From Circinella umbellata (Eukaryota > Mucoromycota > Mucoromycetes > Mucorales > Lichtheimiaceae): 64,000 nt of DNA. Each line of letters begins with the position of its first letter. The stretch's first letter is position 1. Shown here piece by piece: positions 32,312-44,750 of the stretch. A model generated the notes under the pieces. It was not told the DNA's origin. It saw only the letters and a program-made list of their open reading frames with translations, and did not search any database. Where the stretch lies: NCBI GenBank assembly GCA_025093555.1, contig JAIWNF010000028.1:372001-436000 (forward strand). Direction: 5' to 3'. The position numbers and the translations under genes were made by a program.

Positions 32312-33588
32312 ACAAAGTAATAATTTTGCAGAATCACAAAACGAAAGAAGATGAAAAAGACAGAATCACCATCCTTTTCCCAGTTTCTGGGTTACACGAG
32401 TACTAGGATGATAAAAGTGTTTACATTTATAATCCTTTTTCAGTTTAAGATATGCAGAACGGGACTATTCCACAGGTATATATGTCTACAAGAGAAAGTA
32501 GCTCAAAAAGACTAATAGTCGAAATACTTTGATCCCCCTCTTTCTTGATGTTTATTTTATAAATAAACTTTGAATGACAACAAGTGTATTTTATATATGC
32601 ACACACACGTATATGTATATATAAGCCATTATAATCTCGCACACATGGTGTGACAACAAAATCACCATGGCTGACACAACCAAGTGACCCAGTATTCAAT
32701 TTATTAATGACTTTCACGGTGCAACATCAGCTGAGGATTTCAGGGGTCAATCTTTGGTTTTTGCATTAGAATCCAACAATTTGTTATAACATAGAAAAGG
32801 CTTATGGACAGCTATATATGAGCCTATTATACCACTTAATAGTAGTATGAATAAATTTAATTCAAATCAAGATAATAGGTACATACTATAATTAGTCCAA
32901 AAATAGTTTCAGAATCTCTTGGTAGTACAGCGCCAACTGTGGTAACCCAGTTTCCTTTTTTTTTACTCAAATAAGCACTTTCCATTGTTTATAAAATCAT
33001 GAAAATAACAGCTGAAAAGTTCTTTTCGCACAATTGTATAAATGCCTTTATTCAAGCTTTTTTTCAGTTGCATAGTACATTTTTATAAAAACGATGAGAT
33101 AAAGCACAGTAAGAGCGAGGCTTGTGATTGGACCGGGCGATACACAATTAACAGTACTCTCTATAGGCTTGTTACGTCATTTTTAAACCTTTCAAAATAT
33201 ACTATACAAGTTTTAACTTGCGGATTTGTTGTCAATGCGCCGTGACGCAACTTTGTGCAGAATAATCATACTAATAAGAAAACATGTACGTGTCGGAAAT
33301 GATACCTATAGCGATCTTTTATAAAGTAGCGAATCACCTCTTTTTTTACTGTTCTGTGAATAAAACTTTCTGTTTGAATTCATAGTATCAATTGAGAAAT
33401 GAATAATATATACTGCTGTATAGCATCCCTTCAATTGAAAGCACAGCATAAGATAAGCAATTTAGAAAAAAAAACGAAATCTTTTTATTTATTTCACAAC
33501 TGGTATAGAATTGCATAATGCGCCATAGTTATTATTAACGCGATACTCGAAACGGGTAAGACAAAAAAGTACAAAAAAAAACAATGAT
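32312..33588. other. Intergenic, with an unrecognised coding-like relic on the minus strand
   Basis: Between the GH47 relic and the GH45 gene. Minus-strand pieces at 32880-32990 (GNWVTTVGAVLPRDSETIFG) and 32620-32760 (KVINKLNTGSLGCVSHGDF) read like protein but are separated by stops and frame changes. I cannot name them. The rest is AT-rich without features. Confidence 0.35.
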
Positions 33589-34901
33589 CTAGTTTCTGGA
33601 ACATCCAGTCTTCTTGGTCAACTCAGCTGGGCAAGTAACTTCTTTGAAACTGACAGAAGGGTTGTCGGCGTTCTTGAACCAGTTGAATCGCCATTTACAA
33701 CCATCTTGAAGTTCTTTGGGAAGATCTGAGCAGCCAGAAACATCGGTAAGGCCACCATAACGTTCACCCCAACCACTGGATGGAGCGTTCCACTAATAAA
33801 TGAAATATGTTTTTTTAGTACCATGGACAATATATGAATTCCGCTCAGCTTAAAATAAATGAGAAATAATACAATACCTGCGATTCACAACCATTGAAAA
33901 TACCAACACCTCCACCAGGAATTTGAAGGTCAAAGTGGTTACTACCGAGATCGCCACCAGTGTTAGTGACTTGAACAACCATTTTTTTTCCTTCAATGCC
34001 AGCAGAAGAGAATGTAAGTTCGTAACAGCCACAGCACCAACCAGCTTCATCTTTACCAGCAATAGAAGCAGCGGCGAAACCATAAGACAGATCATCACTG
34101 ACGGCCCAAGGTTGATTATCATTACACATGTACGCATTGCCGCCATTGCATCCACTCTATTTTTTTTAGAAAAGAAAAGTATGTTTTGTCAATGAGTAAA
34201 TCAAAGAATAAATGATGGGGAATGGGGCACAGAGCGCTGTGATAGAATATGTAAAGTAATATTAGAATTGATATATATTATGCTTACCTGGGCGTTATTA
34301 TCAGTTAATCGGGTGACACCATCAGCTTTACAAGTGCCAACAGGAGCCGAGACGGCAGCCTTGTCAGGCCAGCTGCACGAGGCTTTGCAGCAATCCCAAT
34401 AACGAGTAGTTTGGCCTTCACCAGAAGCACCACCGGATACAGCCTTATAACCACTGCTGCTGCTGCTGCTAGTTTCAGAACTTGCAGAAGTAGTCGTAGA
34501 GGTTTCAGATTTTACTTCAGTAGTGGTGGTTGGTTTAGTAGCTGCAGGAGTGGTGGGTTTTGAGGGTTCCTTACTTGTAGGTGTGGTGGGTTTCTCGGCA
34601 GAACCAGCTGTTTATAAGTAATCAAAGGGATGTTTGTCAATATTATTATTATTGTTACACAGTAAATAACGCGTGTAATTGAATTAATAAATTGAAATAT
34701 ATTACCTGGCAAACATTGTGAATAATATTCGTTACCATCTTGGGCAACACATTTTGATCCTTCAATGCAACAAGTGGCACCTTTCCAACCTTTACCACCA
34801 CATTGACTGTAAAGTGCACCACATTCGTCTGAGCCACTGTTTGCAGGAGCAGCGCTAACCAGAGCGACAGCTGCTAAAAGTCCAAGGAAAGTTGTCTTCA
34901 T
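33589..34901 (-). CDS. Secreted endoglucanase: N-terminal CBM1 plus GH45 catalytic domain
   Basis: It hydrolyses beta-1,4-glucan (cellulose) outside the cell. Four exons (34901-34706, 34607-34288, 34156-33878, 33792-33589) join in frame to 332 residues. Order: signal peptide (1-17), a CBM1 cellulose-binding module (about 27-63, [19 protein letters not shown]), a Thr/Ser/Pro/Lys linker (66-118), then the GH45 domain. The catalytic base Asp138 lies in [14 protein letters not shown] and the acid Asp248 in [15 protein letters not shown]; the Cys-rich GWCCGCYEL block is also intact. CBM1 at the N-terminus is the arrangement described for Rhizopus RCE and Mucor MCE endoglucanases, which are thought to derive from horizontal transfer. 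A decayed paralogue lies 2 kb upstream. High similarity of motif order makes this call secure. Confidence 0.95.
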
Positions 34902-36936
34902 TTTTATAGTAATATATGGTTTTGATAAACGAATGGGAAGGGGGGGATATATCTAAGAATATATAGAGAAGTGAATTTAAGATTGGTTAACGAAGAAGAA
35001 AAATGAAATTAAAAATTCTTCTCTTTTATAACTTTTTTTTCGTGAATGGTTCTAGTTTCTTAATAATTGCTGTTGGCGTGATAATGGATAACCAGAATTG
35101 TTTTACAAAGCCAATATCATGCTCCGACATATATTTTTAATACACCATATTAATTGGAAGGTGGCCCAGGCAATGAAAAAAAAAACGTTTCTTTTAGATT
35201 ATCTAATGCTGCGACAGCTGTCAATTATTTAATTTCTAATAATTACGGTATAATTTCCCAAAATATTCCTCGGGTCCCAGCTGTGGTAATAAAAAAAAAA
35301 TCTTATTTTTAAATTTTCTCCGATTTAAAGAAAATTTCCGCATATTGATGATGGTCGCGAACAGCATTGCTAATGGATCGCCAATTGGTGTCAAGAAGAA
35401 TATTTACATTGAAAGGTTATGCGCAAAAGTAATATTCACATTGGGAAAAAAAAATCTCGTGGGGCGATCAGCTTTGATAAAATAATAATTCATTACTATT
35501 TTATGATAACTCCCATCGAGATCGTAACGAGACCATCCAAAAAGATCACACAAAGAACTGGCACATGCTGTGGATTCGATAAAAAAAACAACCAATGCTT
35601 AAACTGGATTTTAATCTATATTACTAGACCTTACATCATCCTTATCATTATTTATTTCGTTGTCCTGACGAGCAATAATACAGTGGCTGTGACAGATTAT
35701 TGCTCGTAATAAATATATGCTGGTTGATGGTAAGCTACAGTTCGATATACCATATAATCAAGAGAATTTGGTGCGATCAAACTATACCATATTGATACAT
35801 CAGAGTCTTCTCATTGATATTAATTTATTAAAATGGATGTAATACAGACTTGGAAATATTTATTGACCAATACATTTATTCTGGAAGCTAAGCTTTCATG
35901 TCAATACTATCCCTATCATTACCGTGCTTCTGATTGTCGCTCCAGAAACAAATATCCCGCCCGGAAGAAATCGAAGGTAAAAAGTTACGGGATGATGCTT
36001 CGTTTACTGTATTACCATGAAGCTTAGTACCACTGAAACTTTTCAATTAGTGCAACATTCATTTCTAAAGCTATTGACTTCTTCGACAGTTCTTCTTTTT
36101 CTTTAAGTAAAAAGTAATACGACAACAGCAGCAGCATCAACAACAGTATCAATAATATATACTTTAAAATTTTTAAATTTATTAAGATGGAAGACTGATG
36201 ATCAATAATATATATATATTTAGATAGACGATTTATATTATTGATTTTATTATTTCGTCCAGTATATTAATTGAGTTTCTGCTCCGGTTTAGCAGCTGGT
36301 ATACGTTCGATACAAAGATCCTGAGAAAATAGTGCTTTTACCCGTGTGATTTTATAAATCGATGGCTTGATGTAAACTAGATAAATGTAATTGATATTAA
36401 AGGCACACAATCCTTATTTATCTATAGCGGACATTAGTAGCGGAAATAAAGCTGATAGAGGAAAGATACGACGAACATAAGGAATACAAATATCTTTTTA
36501 ACGCCGGAGTGCACCTATCCTTATTTACGATCAATCAGGTGAACTGAAAATATATCAATCCACCATTATTTGTTTTATTATTATTATTATCTAAAACATT
36601 TCACTAAATTATTTCTTATATACATCGAAGTATCTTAGAATATGTAACACGTCTGGATATTTTGTAATATAGTTATAGTAATTATCAGATCTGAGATAAT
36701 AAAAAGTAATCACAAATCATATTAACTCATAATTTTGATTTTAAAGTTTAATACAATATGATGTTTGTAGAATCTACCTTACTCCATCAATTGGAATATC
36801 AGTTATTTTATGTAGCTTGCAGTATTTTCAAAGGATGCGAGTTGTTATTTTTTTTAATTAGAAGAAGGTTGCTTGATCATTCCAATCAATTATCAGCATA
36901 GCACTTAAGAAATATTTAAGTATAAAATCCATGTGG
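34902..36936. other. Promoter side of the GH45 gene; no other supported gene
   Basis: The part next to 34902 is the GH45 promoter. A palindromic GACAGCTGTC occurs near 35214. Coding-like text without a name lies at 35400-35830 (for example LVDGKLQFDIPYNQEN on the + strand, 35720-35770) but is interrupted by stops. A CAG/CAA-rich patch is at 36122-36150. The rest is AT-rich. Confidence 0.4.
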
Positions 36937-37832
36937 TTCCTAGAGCAATCACTTTTCTCCACTATTTCAGCTGGGTACCCGACTTTCTTAAAAGTAACTG
37001 TAGGGTTAGTACCATTTTTTTTTTTGAAACAATTAAATCGTTATTTACAAGGAGCTTGTAATTCGCTCGAAAGTTGGAAACAAATGTCAACAGATCTGAT
37101 ACTGTCAGAAAGAGCAGCTAATCAACAGTCGAATTTAGAAAAAAAATAGTGCTTAGTTTTATGCATGATGTATATAAATTTCGCTTAACATCAAAAAATG
37201 AAAATAAATAAATAATAATACTATATCTGAAACTCACAGCTGTTGAAGAGGCCTAGATTTTCACCGGGAATTTGAAGCTCAAAATGTTTATCCGCTGAAC
37301 CACCACCAGTGTTATTGACCTGGAGAACTGCTCCTTGTCTTCAATAGCCCCTGAGTTAAGTGTTGGCTATTAACAACCACAACAGCATACAGATCCATCT
37401 TTACCAACGGCGGTAACTTCAGGAAAATCATAAACAGTTCCAGGCTGATTATCGATATACACTTAAAGTCTATCATCTCTGCATCCGTTCTACCAATAAT
37501 GATACTATACCAGAAAGTAAATGGTATAAGTACATGTTCGATTAAGAGTACATAACAGTAGTGAAGTTTGAAAGTAGTAGATTTCCAATAAAATAAAATA
37601 AAATGTCATGTTATTATCTGTTTATTAGTATCTATCAATCTGGAAGAGCCATCAACTTTACAAGAGCTGATAATAAGATGTGACATTAGTCTTATGGGAC
37701 CAGCTGCATAATTCCTTGCAGCAATCCCGGTAATAATAGGTGCTCGTCCCATTTAGAGCGCGGGAAAAAGTCACAAGACTACTTAACCAAAGCAGCAGCT
37801 GCCAAAATTTTGAGGAAAGTTGTTTTGACCAT
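36937..37832 (-). pseudogene. Decayed second GH45 endoglucanase copy, lacking CBM1 and linker
   Basis: On the minus strand the segment follows the intact GH45 gene piece by piece. A start at 37832 gives a near-copy signal peptide (MVKTTFLKILAAAALV), broken by TAG at 37779-37781. About 45 bp later comes TYYYRDCCKELCSWSHK, the counterpart of the catalytic base block, so the CBM1 and the linker are absent. Next are exon-2 end matches (SCKVDGSSRLIDTN), an exon-3 match with stops, and HFELQIPGENLGLFNSCE, where the acid Asp of the intact gene is Glu. The last exon is degraded (36940-37080), with an A/T-rich insertion. Frame breaks occur in each exon. It is a tandem duplicate that has lost function. 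Confidence 0.85.
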
Positions 37833-39677
37833 TTCGTAAATTTTTATGGAAGTATATTCTATGAACAAATACGAATAGCTGTCGAGTTGACTTTCAAAAA
37901 AGTCAAAAAAAACGGCCTTATTCTTTTATGATCTATTCTTTAACCATTCATTGATTCGCTTTTCTTGTGGTTGGTACGTAATGAGTCAATGTAAAAACTA
38001 TTTGAAATCAATAGCTTGAAATTTATTGTTACAAAATACATGACATTTACTGATATAAATGCGGCAATATGACACCAGTAGTAGTAAGATTGCGCTAAAC
38101 GCGAAAATGCCTACATACTTACTGTTTTGCCATAAATCAAATAATATTATGTAAGTCACCAGTGTTTCATAATGGTTTTTGGTATATACCACTATCATAT
38201 TTCTCATTATCACTATTACTACGTATGATTATTATGATTGTGAGTATCATTGTTTTTTCTTTTATTTGAAACAAATTCTACATATTTAATTAGAAAGATC
38301 ATGAAAACAACACTAACCACCATTTTGATAGAATCGAAAAAACACCAAAAATATCCCGGATGGATAACGATTTCAGTTAGATCGAAAGTACCTAGAAAAT
38401 TTACAAACAAATAATATCTCATTTATTCATTGGGAAGAAACGCATTAGAAAAAGCGTACGGGGTGTACTAATTTTTATGTTTCGCCGAGAAAATAACAAC
38501 ATATCTGCAGGAATTACATAAAAAATTGAATACACAACCACATTATTGTATACATCAATTTCTATAAACTGATGTTTTTCATGAAGTCGTCACTTGACGT
38601 CCCTTAATTTTCCAGGGCACGAAGCCGCCGGCGGGATAATGATGATGTTGGGTCACAAGAGTTTTCAATTCCATGTCTCAGATTTCCCCCCAGTCGGACT
38701 GCATCCGATCATTTACAACATGAGGCCTGGTGTAAACTTATGAGGTCTCATTGTATTTGTAATATATATATATACTGTATTTGCAGGTCAATGTGATATA
38801 ATGCTTAGGTATATTTTTAATGCAGATTGTATGCATGCTCTGATACAGTAAACTAAAAAATAATAATAAATGTATTATTTATGTTATTGTCTGTGGGACA
38901 TAATACTGATTATGAAAAAGTAAGAAAAACGGGAGCAACTATAAAGCATTCATTCAAAGTGCTGGTATTTATAAAATGGTATCACCCCTCCGTCACAAGC
39001 CTTTTTTTTTCGTTTTTTTGTAAGTACATCTAATGACACTGTAGTCAATGTCATGGGGGATACAAACATGATCATTAAACTCAACAAATAGAACACTCAT
39101 ACGACTAAGAATAATACGTAATTTATCTATATACGCATAAATTTAATACTAATATAAATACCACTTTGATTGGCGAACACTTCAAACACCCTTTTTTATT
39201 GCCCCATTATACACACACTGACACCTAGTAGGGAGATGTGTTGCATTAAAACGTTTCAGTAACTGCATCTAAATACTACTTTTTTGTTACTAAACAAGCA
39301 TATATTTATTGGAGAATAAAACGTCTGGCTGAGCATCTACAAAACGTCAAGAGTGAGCTGCGCACATGGCGGTGGCGTTTGTTCTTTTAAATTCTACATA
39401 CACCTTAAAGAAAATGATACCGCTTTGGTTTATGACAATTTTTTAATATTTCCAAAAACAAATAATGTTTTTAGAATTTAAGTAATATGCATGATGAAGA
39501 TATAAACGCGTGAAATACGTGCGTTGTCAAAGGTTTTTGTTTTACATTTATGTATATATATATATATAAATTCTCTGCGAAACACCAACTTTCATTTCTT
39601 TTTCTCTCTTTCTTGTTATTCTCTTTTTTCTTTCTATTCTAAAGTATTATATAAAAAATAAAAATATACCAAGTGAT
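37833..39677. promoter_or_regulatory. Intergenic region upstream of the bZIP gene
   Basis: 1.8 kb without a supported gene. A GC-richer patch at 38585-38760 stands out from the AT-rich surroundings and includes TTGACGTCCC and GCCGCCGGCGGG. Just before the bZIP ATG is a T/C-rich block (39591-39640, repeated TTTCTCTTTCTT), which looks like a fungal core promoter. Short frames at 37998-38422 on the minus strand have hydrophobic segments but no further support. Confidence 0.4.
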
Positions 39678-40298
39678 ATGTCGAAGCCTGTTTCTATCGA
39701 AAATTTTCAACTTCCAATGGCCATCTCAACGATCACGTCACCTCCTCATACTACAAATGATGAATCTATGAGTAGTTCTTCCTCTAGTTGCGCTTCTTCT
39801 CCCACCATATCAGAATCACTTCAATATTCTGATAAATATTATTATAATCACTATCGAGAAAAACCTCGTTCATTACCAACATCTTCGCTGACGTCACCAC
39901 AACGAGAATATCATCCATATTTTAATGATAGTAAGCCAACCACTTCGTCATCTTCTCCATCTTTACCACTCACAGCACCACTTTCACTGCAAGAAAGGCG
40001 GGAAAGAAACAAAGCAGCATCTGCAAAATATCGTGCGAAAAAAAATCTACAACATGGTGAAATGAAATCTGTAATTAATTCTTTAACCCGAGAAAATGAA
40101 CTATTGCAACGACAGCTTGACCATATCAGGGAAGAAAACAATCATCTCAAGGCGACGCGTGATAGAATCCTGGGGAAAATGATGGCAGAAAAAATGTTAA
40201 AACGTATGATGTGTGACGATAAACGTAATGTTCGAGAACTAAAATCAATGCTTCACTTGGAAATTGATGATGACGAGAATGAGGACATCGAATTATAA
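39678..40298 (+). CDS. bZIP transcription factor
   Basis: This single-exon 206-residue protein has a Ser/Thr/Pro-rich N-terminal half (1-100) and a C-terminal bZIP domain. The basic region ERRERNKAASAKYRAKK (106-122) fits the N-x7-R pattern (Asn111, Arg119) that contacts DNA. The zipper heptads run L136, L143, I150, L157, I164. A charged, Met-rich tail ends in acidic residues. The basic region N-x-A-A-S-A-x-Y/F-R resembles the Gcn4/Met4/Cys-3-like fungal group, which control amino-acid or sulfur metabolism, but the target genes cannot be told from the sequence. It should act as a dimer in the nucleus. A perfect TGACGTCA palindrome lies inside the coding sequence at 39889-39896. The domain call is secure, the subgroup is not. 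Confidence 0.9.
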   Translation: MSKPVSIENFQLPMAISTITSPPHTTNDESMSSSSSSCASSPTISESLQYSDKYYYNHYREKPRSLPTSSLTSPQREYHPYFNDSKPTTSSSSPSLPLTAPLSLQERRERNKAASAKYRAKKNLQHGEMKSVINSLTRENELLQRQLDHIREENNHLKATRDRILGKMMAEKMLKRMMCDDKRNVRELKSMLHLEIDDDENEDIEL

Positions 40299-43200
40299 AA
40301 ACTATTATTATTATTAGATAAATCAATTTATTATCACTGTATTATTATTATAACTTTTCTTTCCCATACACACATCGATATACCCTAGCTCCTTTTCTTT
40401 TGCTCGATTTTTCAGGTATTATTTTGTAAAAAAAATACCCCCATCCTTTTCCGTAGTAAAAGAAAAGAACACTACATATATCATATGACTTGGCTCAAAA
40501 AATTTATATCTATGTATTATCCTCCATTTTTTTTCTTTTTTATAAATCGTTGTATGATTTTTTTCTACATTACTCTATCTATGCGGTCTATTTTTTTTCA
40601 CTCTTATGTTTATATATTTACAGTATTTCTTTTTAGTATTTTTCGCTGATGACCCATAGATTTACACGATATTTTAAGCGACAAATGATGTTCCATTATT
40701 ACCGAATAAAAAAAATCTACATATAATGTTTATTCTTGTTACTTTTGTTTTTTTTAATAAAATGCCACTTTTGCTTGCTTAGTGTTTAAACCAATATAAT
40801 AGCGAGCTTACATTTTTTCACTGCTATTGAAACAATCATGACCATATTAAGTATTACGTCATATTAGCTGTAGTATTAACAGACGCATCTTCTGAAGTTT
40901 CAGACACATCTCATAATTAATTTTAACCTTTTTGCTTATAAATACGTATGATAACTGATCGTATATTTATTTATGCTTCATAATACTACTACTGTGTATA
41001 ATCAATTAGTAAAAGACGTTGAAGAAAGTAAAGTATCGTATGCATAAATGTATGTCTTCGCTATTATTGTAACATAGTTTTTTCTATTGTACGTATGAGT
41101 ACGTATTATATAAATTAGTTTACATTGAATAAACCACAAGGTATTAAACACTAATAGAAACAGATAAGTGGTTTGCTTGATGTTTGCGTATTTAAAAATA
41201 ATAAGCGATTTTTTTTTAGTAAATTTTGGCTTGTAAATTTAAGTTGTGTTTGAGTCGGTGGAACTTTTTGCAACAACTTAAAAAATCATATAAACGGGAT
41301 TCAATAAGTCTATCCCATTAATGAAATGTCGAAGAACATTCCAGATCATTAAGAAATCTAGAAAATATGCAATGAGATACACTATTGTTGCACAAAACCA
41401 TCGCATGAATTGTTTTTTTTAATATTATTACTTGGAGAAGTTTATAATGAAATTTAACAGTTGCTATAACGACAAGTAATATACAGGACGTTGCATGACA
41501 ATATTTACGTCGATTTTCCCCCATAAAACATATTGTAAAGAGATAACATAATATACAGCAATAATTAAGAAGAAAAGTACAGTTGTGATATTTGAAAGCG
41601 AATACTTCTATATTATACAGTACTATCTAAAATATCACCTTGTTCTGACGCTTATCATAAAGACTTTAGTCTAAACTGTGATTTATATAAATATATGCTA
41701 TTTCTTCTAGATTAGCATTTAAATGTTTTATTAAATATATGACAGTTTCACTATTGTTTTTTTAAATAGTAACGTCTGTTAATTATTTAATGTACATGTG
41801 TATTATTCAACGAAAGAATGAAATAATAGGTTGTGCCAATCGGAACTAGTTTCATCCGATAGATAATTAAAATTTTAGGTAGTACAGTACATTTTAGTAT
41901 CGTGGTACACAACATGCCTAAATATGTCAAGAGTTTACCAGGATCAGTTTCAATTCATTATTATCTATATGCATAAAGCTTTGGCTCTAATAACGAGACT
42001 TGAAATAGTATTGTGATATGACTTAAAGAATACTATTTTTGATTATATGTACACAGAAGTTAAATATACTTTTTTTTTTACCTTTCTTCTTTGCCTAGTT
42101 GTTTTTCAATCCGCTGATGATGCCTCAGTGACACATATTACATATATAGTTGTATAAAGAGACAAAATTCAATAGCATTTCGAATTAACAGTAGTACATC
42201 AAATATTAAAAATATGAAGAATCCCCCCCCCCCAAAAAAAAAGCAAAAAGTACATGTTCAGTTCAACGTCGAGGTTAATTTTTGTTACGCCAATTTCTAC
42301 AAGTAAATTGATCAATATTGTTTACTACATCAGGGTTGACAGGGTATTTTTGATTGTGTCACTTGGATTCTATCACTCATTAAATATCATAATATTGCTC
42401 TATGAAATCCTGTAAAATAACAAAAGCACTTTTTATTATTTATAAGGTTGCTTGATTGGAATTGACAGAAACATTTTACCAATTGAATCGTTATCGGGAG
42501 AAAGGTTGTTATGGTAAATAAATAACGTGGGTAATTACTCGCATTTTTTTTAATAATCATCCTGCATTATGACTTTACTGGTACACAACTATTTCGTCTA
42601 GAAATAATGAAAAAAAGGAGAAAATATTAACATACTAAAGAAAAGATATATTTTAAATTCTTTTAAAAAGATACTTTTAATAGAAATAAAAGTAAACAAA
42701 AAACAATGGAAAATAGGAAATAAAAAGTGGCGGTGCAACAAGTAATAAGTTTTTTCATCTTATTAAAGTCACATTCCAAAAAACATTTACATTTATCAAT
42801 GACAATAAGAAGAAGAAGAAGAAGAAACTGGTATAAAAGTTAGACATCATGTCAGGAACGTTCTCGATCCAGACTACTGACTCAAAAGAGAATATAATAA
42901 ATTGCGGTGTTTACTTTTTTGTGATCATGAGAAAATAAAATGTCATCTTTTAAAAAAAGAAACGTTGGTTTTCTTACATGACCCAACCGAAAATAAATAG
43001 TTTTTAGAGTATAAAAATATACAATTCTTAGTTTTATTTTTCAAAAATTGATGAATTAAAAAACCCTTGATATTCTTTTCCCCCCCTTGCATCTGTCATT
43101 ACTTTTGAATATTAATAATAAAAAGGCTAGATATATCCCGACACTCAGCATGTCTTTTAAAAACAATGTTTTTATATAACTCCTCTTATCGAAAAAACGA

Positions 43201-43562
43201 TATTTGGTTAATAAACAGAAAAGCAAACCAAAGAAAAAAAAAAGAAGCTTATCCAAAAAAGACTAGAATAAAAATATATAAAAAAAAAGCTTTGTTATTT
43301 TTCTATAATGAACAATGAGCTTTACCCAATAAGAAAATTCAATTTTTATTTTTAGTTATTATTGTGTTATGTTTGTACCGTTTTCCAGGAACAAGAAAAA
43401 AAAAAAAGTGCCGCACTTTGCACTTTTACGCAACTTTCTTTTTTCGCTCCTTTTTTCTTTCTTCTTCAAATATTTTTTTTGTTTTTTAGTTCCTTTCCGT
43501 TTTTTCCCTCTTTTGTTTTTTTTTTTTTTGTCGACAAACTTATCCTTCTTCTCGATCATAAT
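40299..43562. other. Long AT-rich intergenic region
   Basis: 3.3 kb without a supported gene. A run of C followed by a run of A lies at about 42224-42242. A GAA repeat is at 42806-42826. The last 130 bp before the PL14 start are T/C-rich (43437-43530). The open frame that extends the PL14 gene upstream to 43362 is poly-Phe from these T-runs and is not coding in my view. Confidence 0.45.
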
Positions 43563-44750
43563 ATGTACTTAATTCCACAACTAGCAGTTCTCGCATCCAG
43601 TCTTTTAGCTATATCATCGGCTCAAAGTCTTTCTAATCGCGCAAATGAGCTTGGTCTTAAACAAACATGGACTGCTCCTATGGGTGATGATGGCAGTGCC
43701 AATGGTTTTTTAAAAGATCAATGGGGTGTTTCAACTGCCAACTTTTACGGAAATTCTGACGTCAAGTTTGAAAGTGATCCTATCACGCAGAATGGTACGG
43801 TATTGAGTGTCGTTTATCCAGCTGGTTCTTATTCTCCTTCTGGTTCCAAGTCAAACGATGGTAGTATGGGTGGTGCTGAATTCAACGCAGCTCCTATTGA
43901 GGGTAATTTTGATGCTGCACTCTTGAGCTATGAACTTGCATTCGCAGAGAATTTTGACTGGGTTCTTGGCGGAAAATTACCTGGTCTCTTTGGAGGTAGA
44001 ATATTTTTATTTTTATTTTTATTTCAAGACTAACCCCAAAATTTCTATAATTATTCGTAATTTAACTTTTTTTTTTTTTGGTTGCTCAAAATTAAGGTTC
44101 CAGCGACGAAAGTTGTTCAGGTGGAAACGAAGCTGACGGTTCAAACTGTTTTTCAATGCGTCTCATGTGGCGTCAATCTGGTATGTTTAACTTTTTAAAC
44201 AGTCTATTATAATCTCTCTTTCCGTTTCTTGAAATACAGACCACTTTGTATCACACAATACGCTAAACAACAATCTATGGATGATAAAATAGGTACGGGA
44301 GAAGCATATGGCTACATCCCCGACAAAAGCATTTGCGGTTCCAGTTCAACTCAGTGTAACGACGAATACGGTATTAGCTTTTCTCGTGGTGTTATGTCAT
44401 TTAAAACGAATCAATGGACTAAATTGGAAATCTACGTCAAGATCAACAATGCAACCGCCGATAACGGTGTTCTTCAAGTTTGGCAAGATGGTTCCTTGGT
44501 CATCAATCAACAAAAACTCAAATATCGAACTAGTAACGCTATTGCAGCTTCATCCATTATGTTCAGTACTTTCTTTGGAGGAGGAGACACAAAATACGCT
44601 ACCCCTGTTGATACTTTTACCTATTATAAAAATATTGAATACAGTGTCGGGAATCAAGTAGAACTTAGTGATAGCTCTTCTACCCGTGTTACAACCACTT
44701 ACTCATTTGTCGCCCTTGCTGCAGTTGCATGTTATTTTGTGTCATTGTAA
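43563..44750 (+). CDS. Secreted polysaccharide lyase family 14 (PL14) protein, probably GPI-anchored
   Basis: Three exons (43563-43995, 44097-44180, 44293-44750) join in frame to 324 residues. A signal peptide (1-20) is followed by a single PL14-type beta-jelly-roll domain with the fungal blocks KDQWGVSTANFYGNSDVKFE, VVYPAGSYSPSG, GGAEFNAAP, FDWVLGGKLPGLFGGSSDES, GSNCFSMRLMWRQSG and IMFSTFFGGGD. The C-terminus has a Ser/Thr-rich stretch and a final hydrophobic segment (about 310-324, SFVALAAVACYFVSL), the pattern of a GPI-attachment signal. PL14 enzymes cleave uronic-acid polymers such as alginate or glucuronan by beta-elimination. Mucorales walls contain glucuronic-acid polymers, so a role on the fungus's own wall is possible; this is inference. 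The substrate is not known. Confidence 0.85.

Noticed and set aside
39889..39896. Perfect TGACGTCA (CRE-type) palindrome in the bZIP gene
   Set aside because: It lies inside the coding sequence (Leu-Thr-Ser). Autoregulation is possible in principle but there is no positional support.
42224..42242. C-run followed by A-run
   Set aside because: Simple low-complexity sequence, also prone to sequencing error; no function inferred.
43362..43562. Upstream extension of the PL14 frame
   Set aside because: Poly-Phe/Leu text from a T/C-rich leader. The ATG at 43563 gives a proper signal peptide directly.
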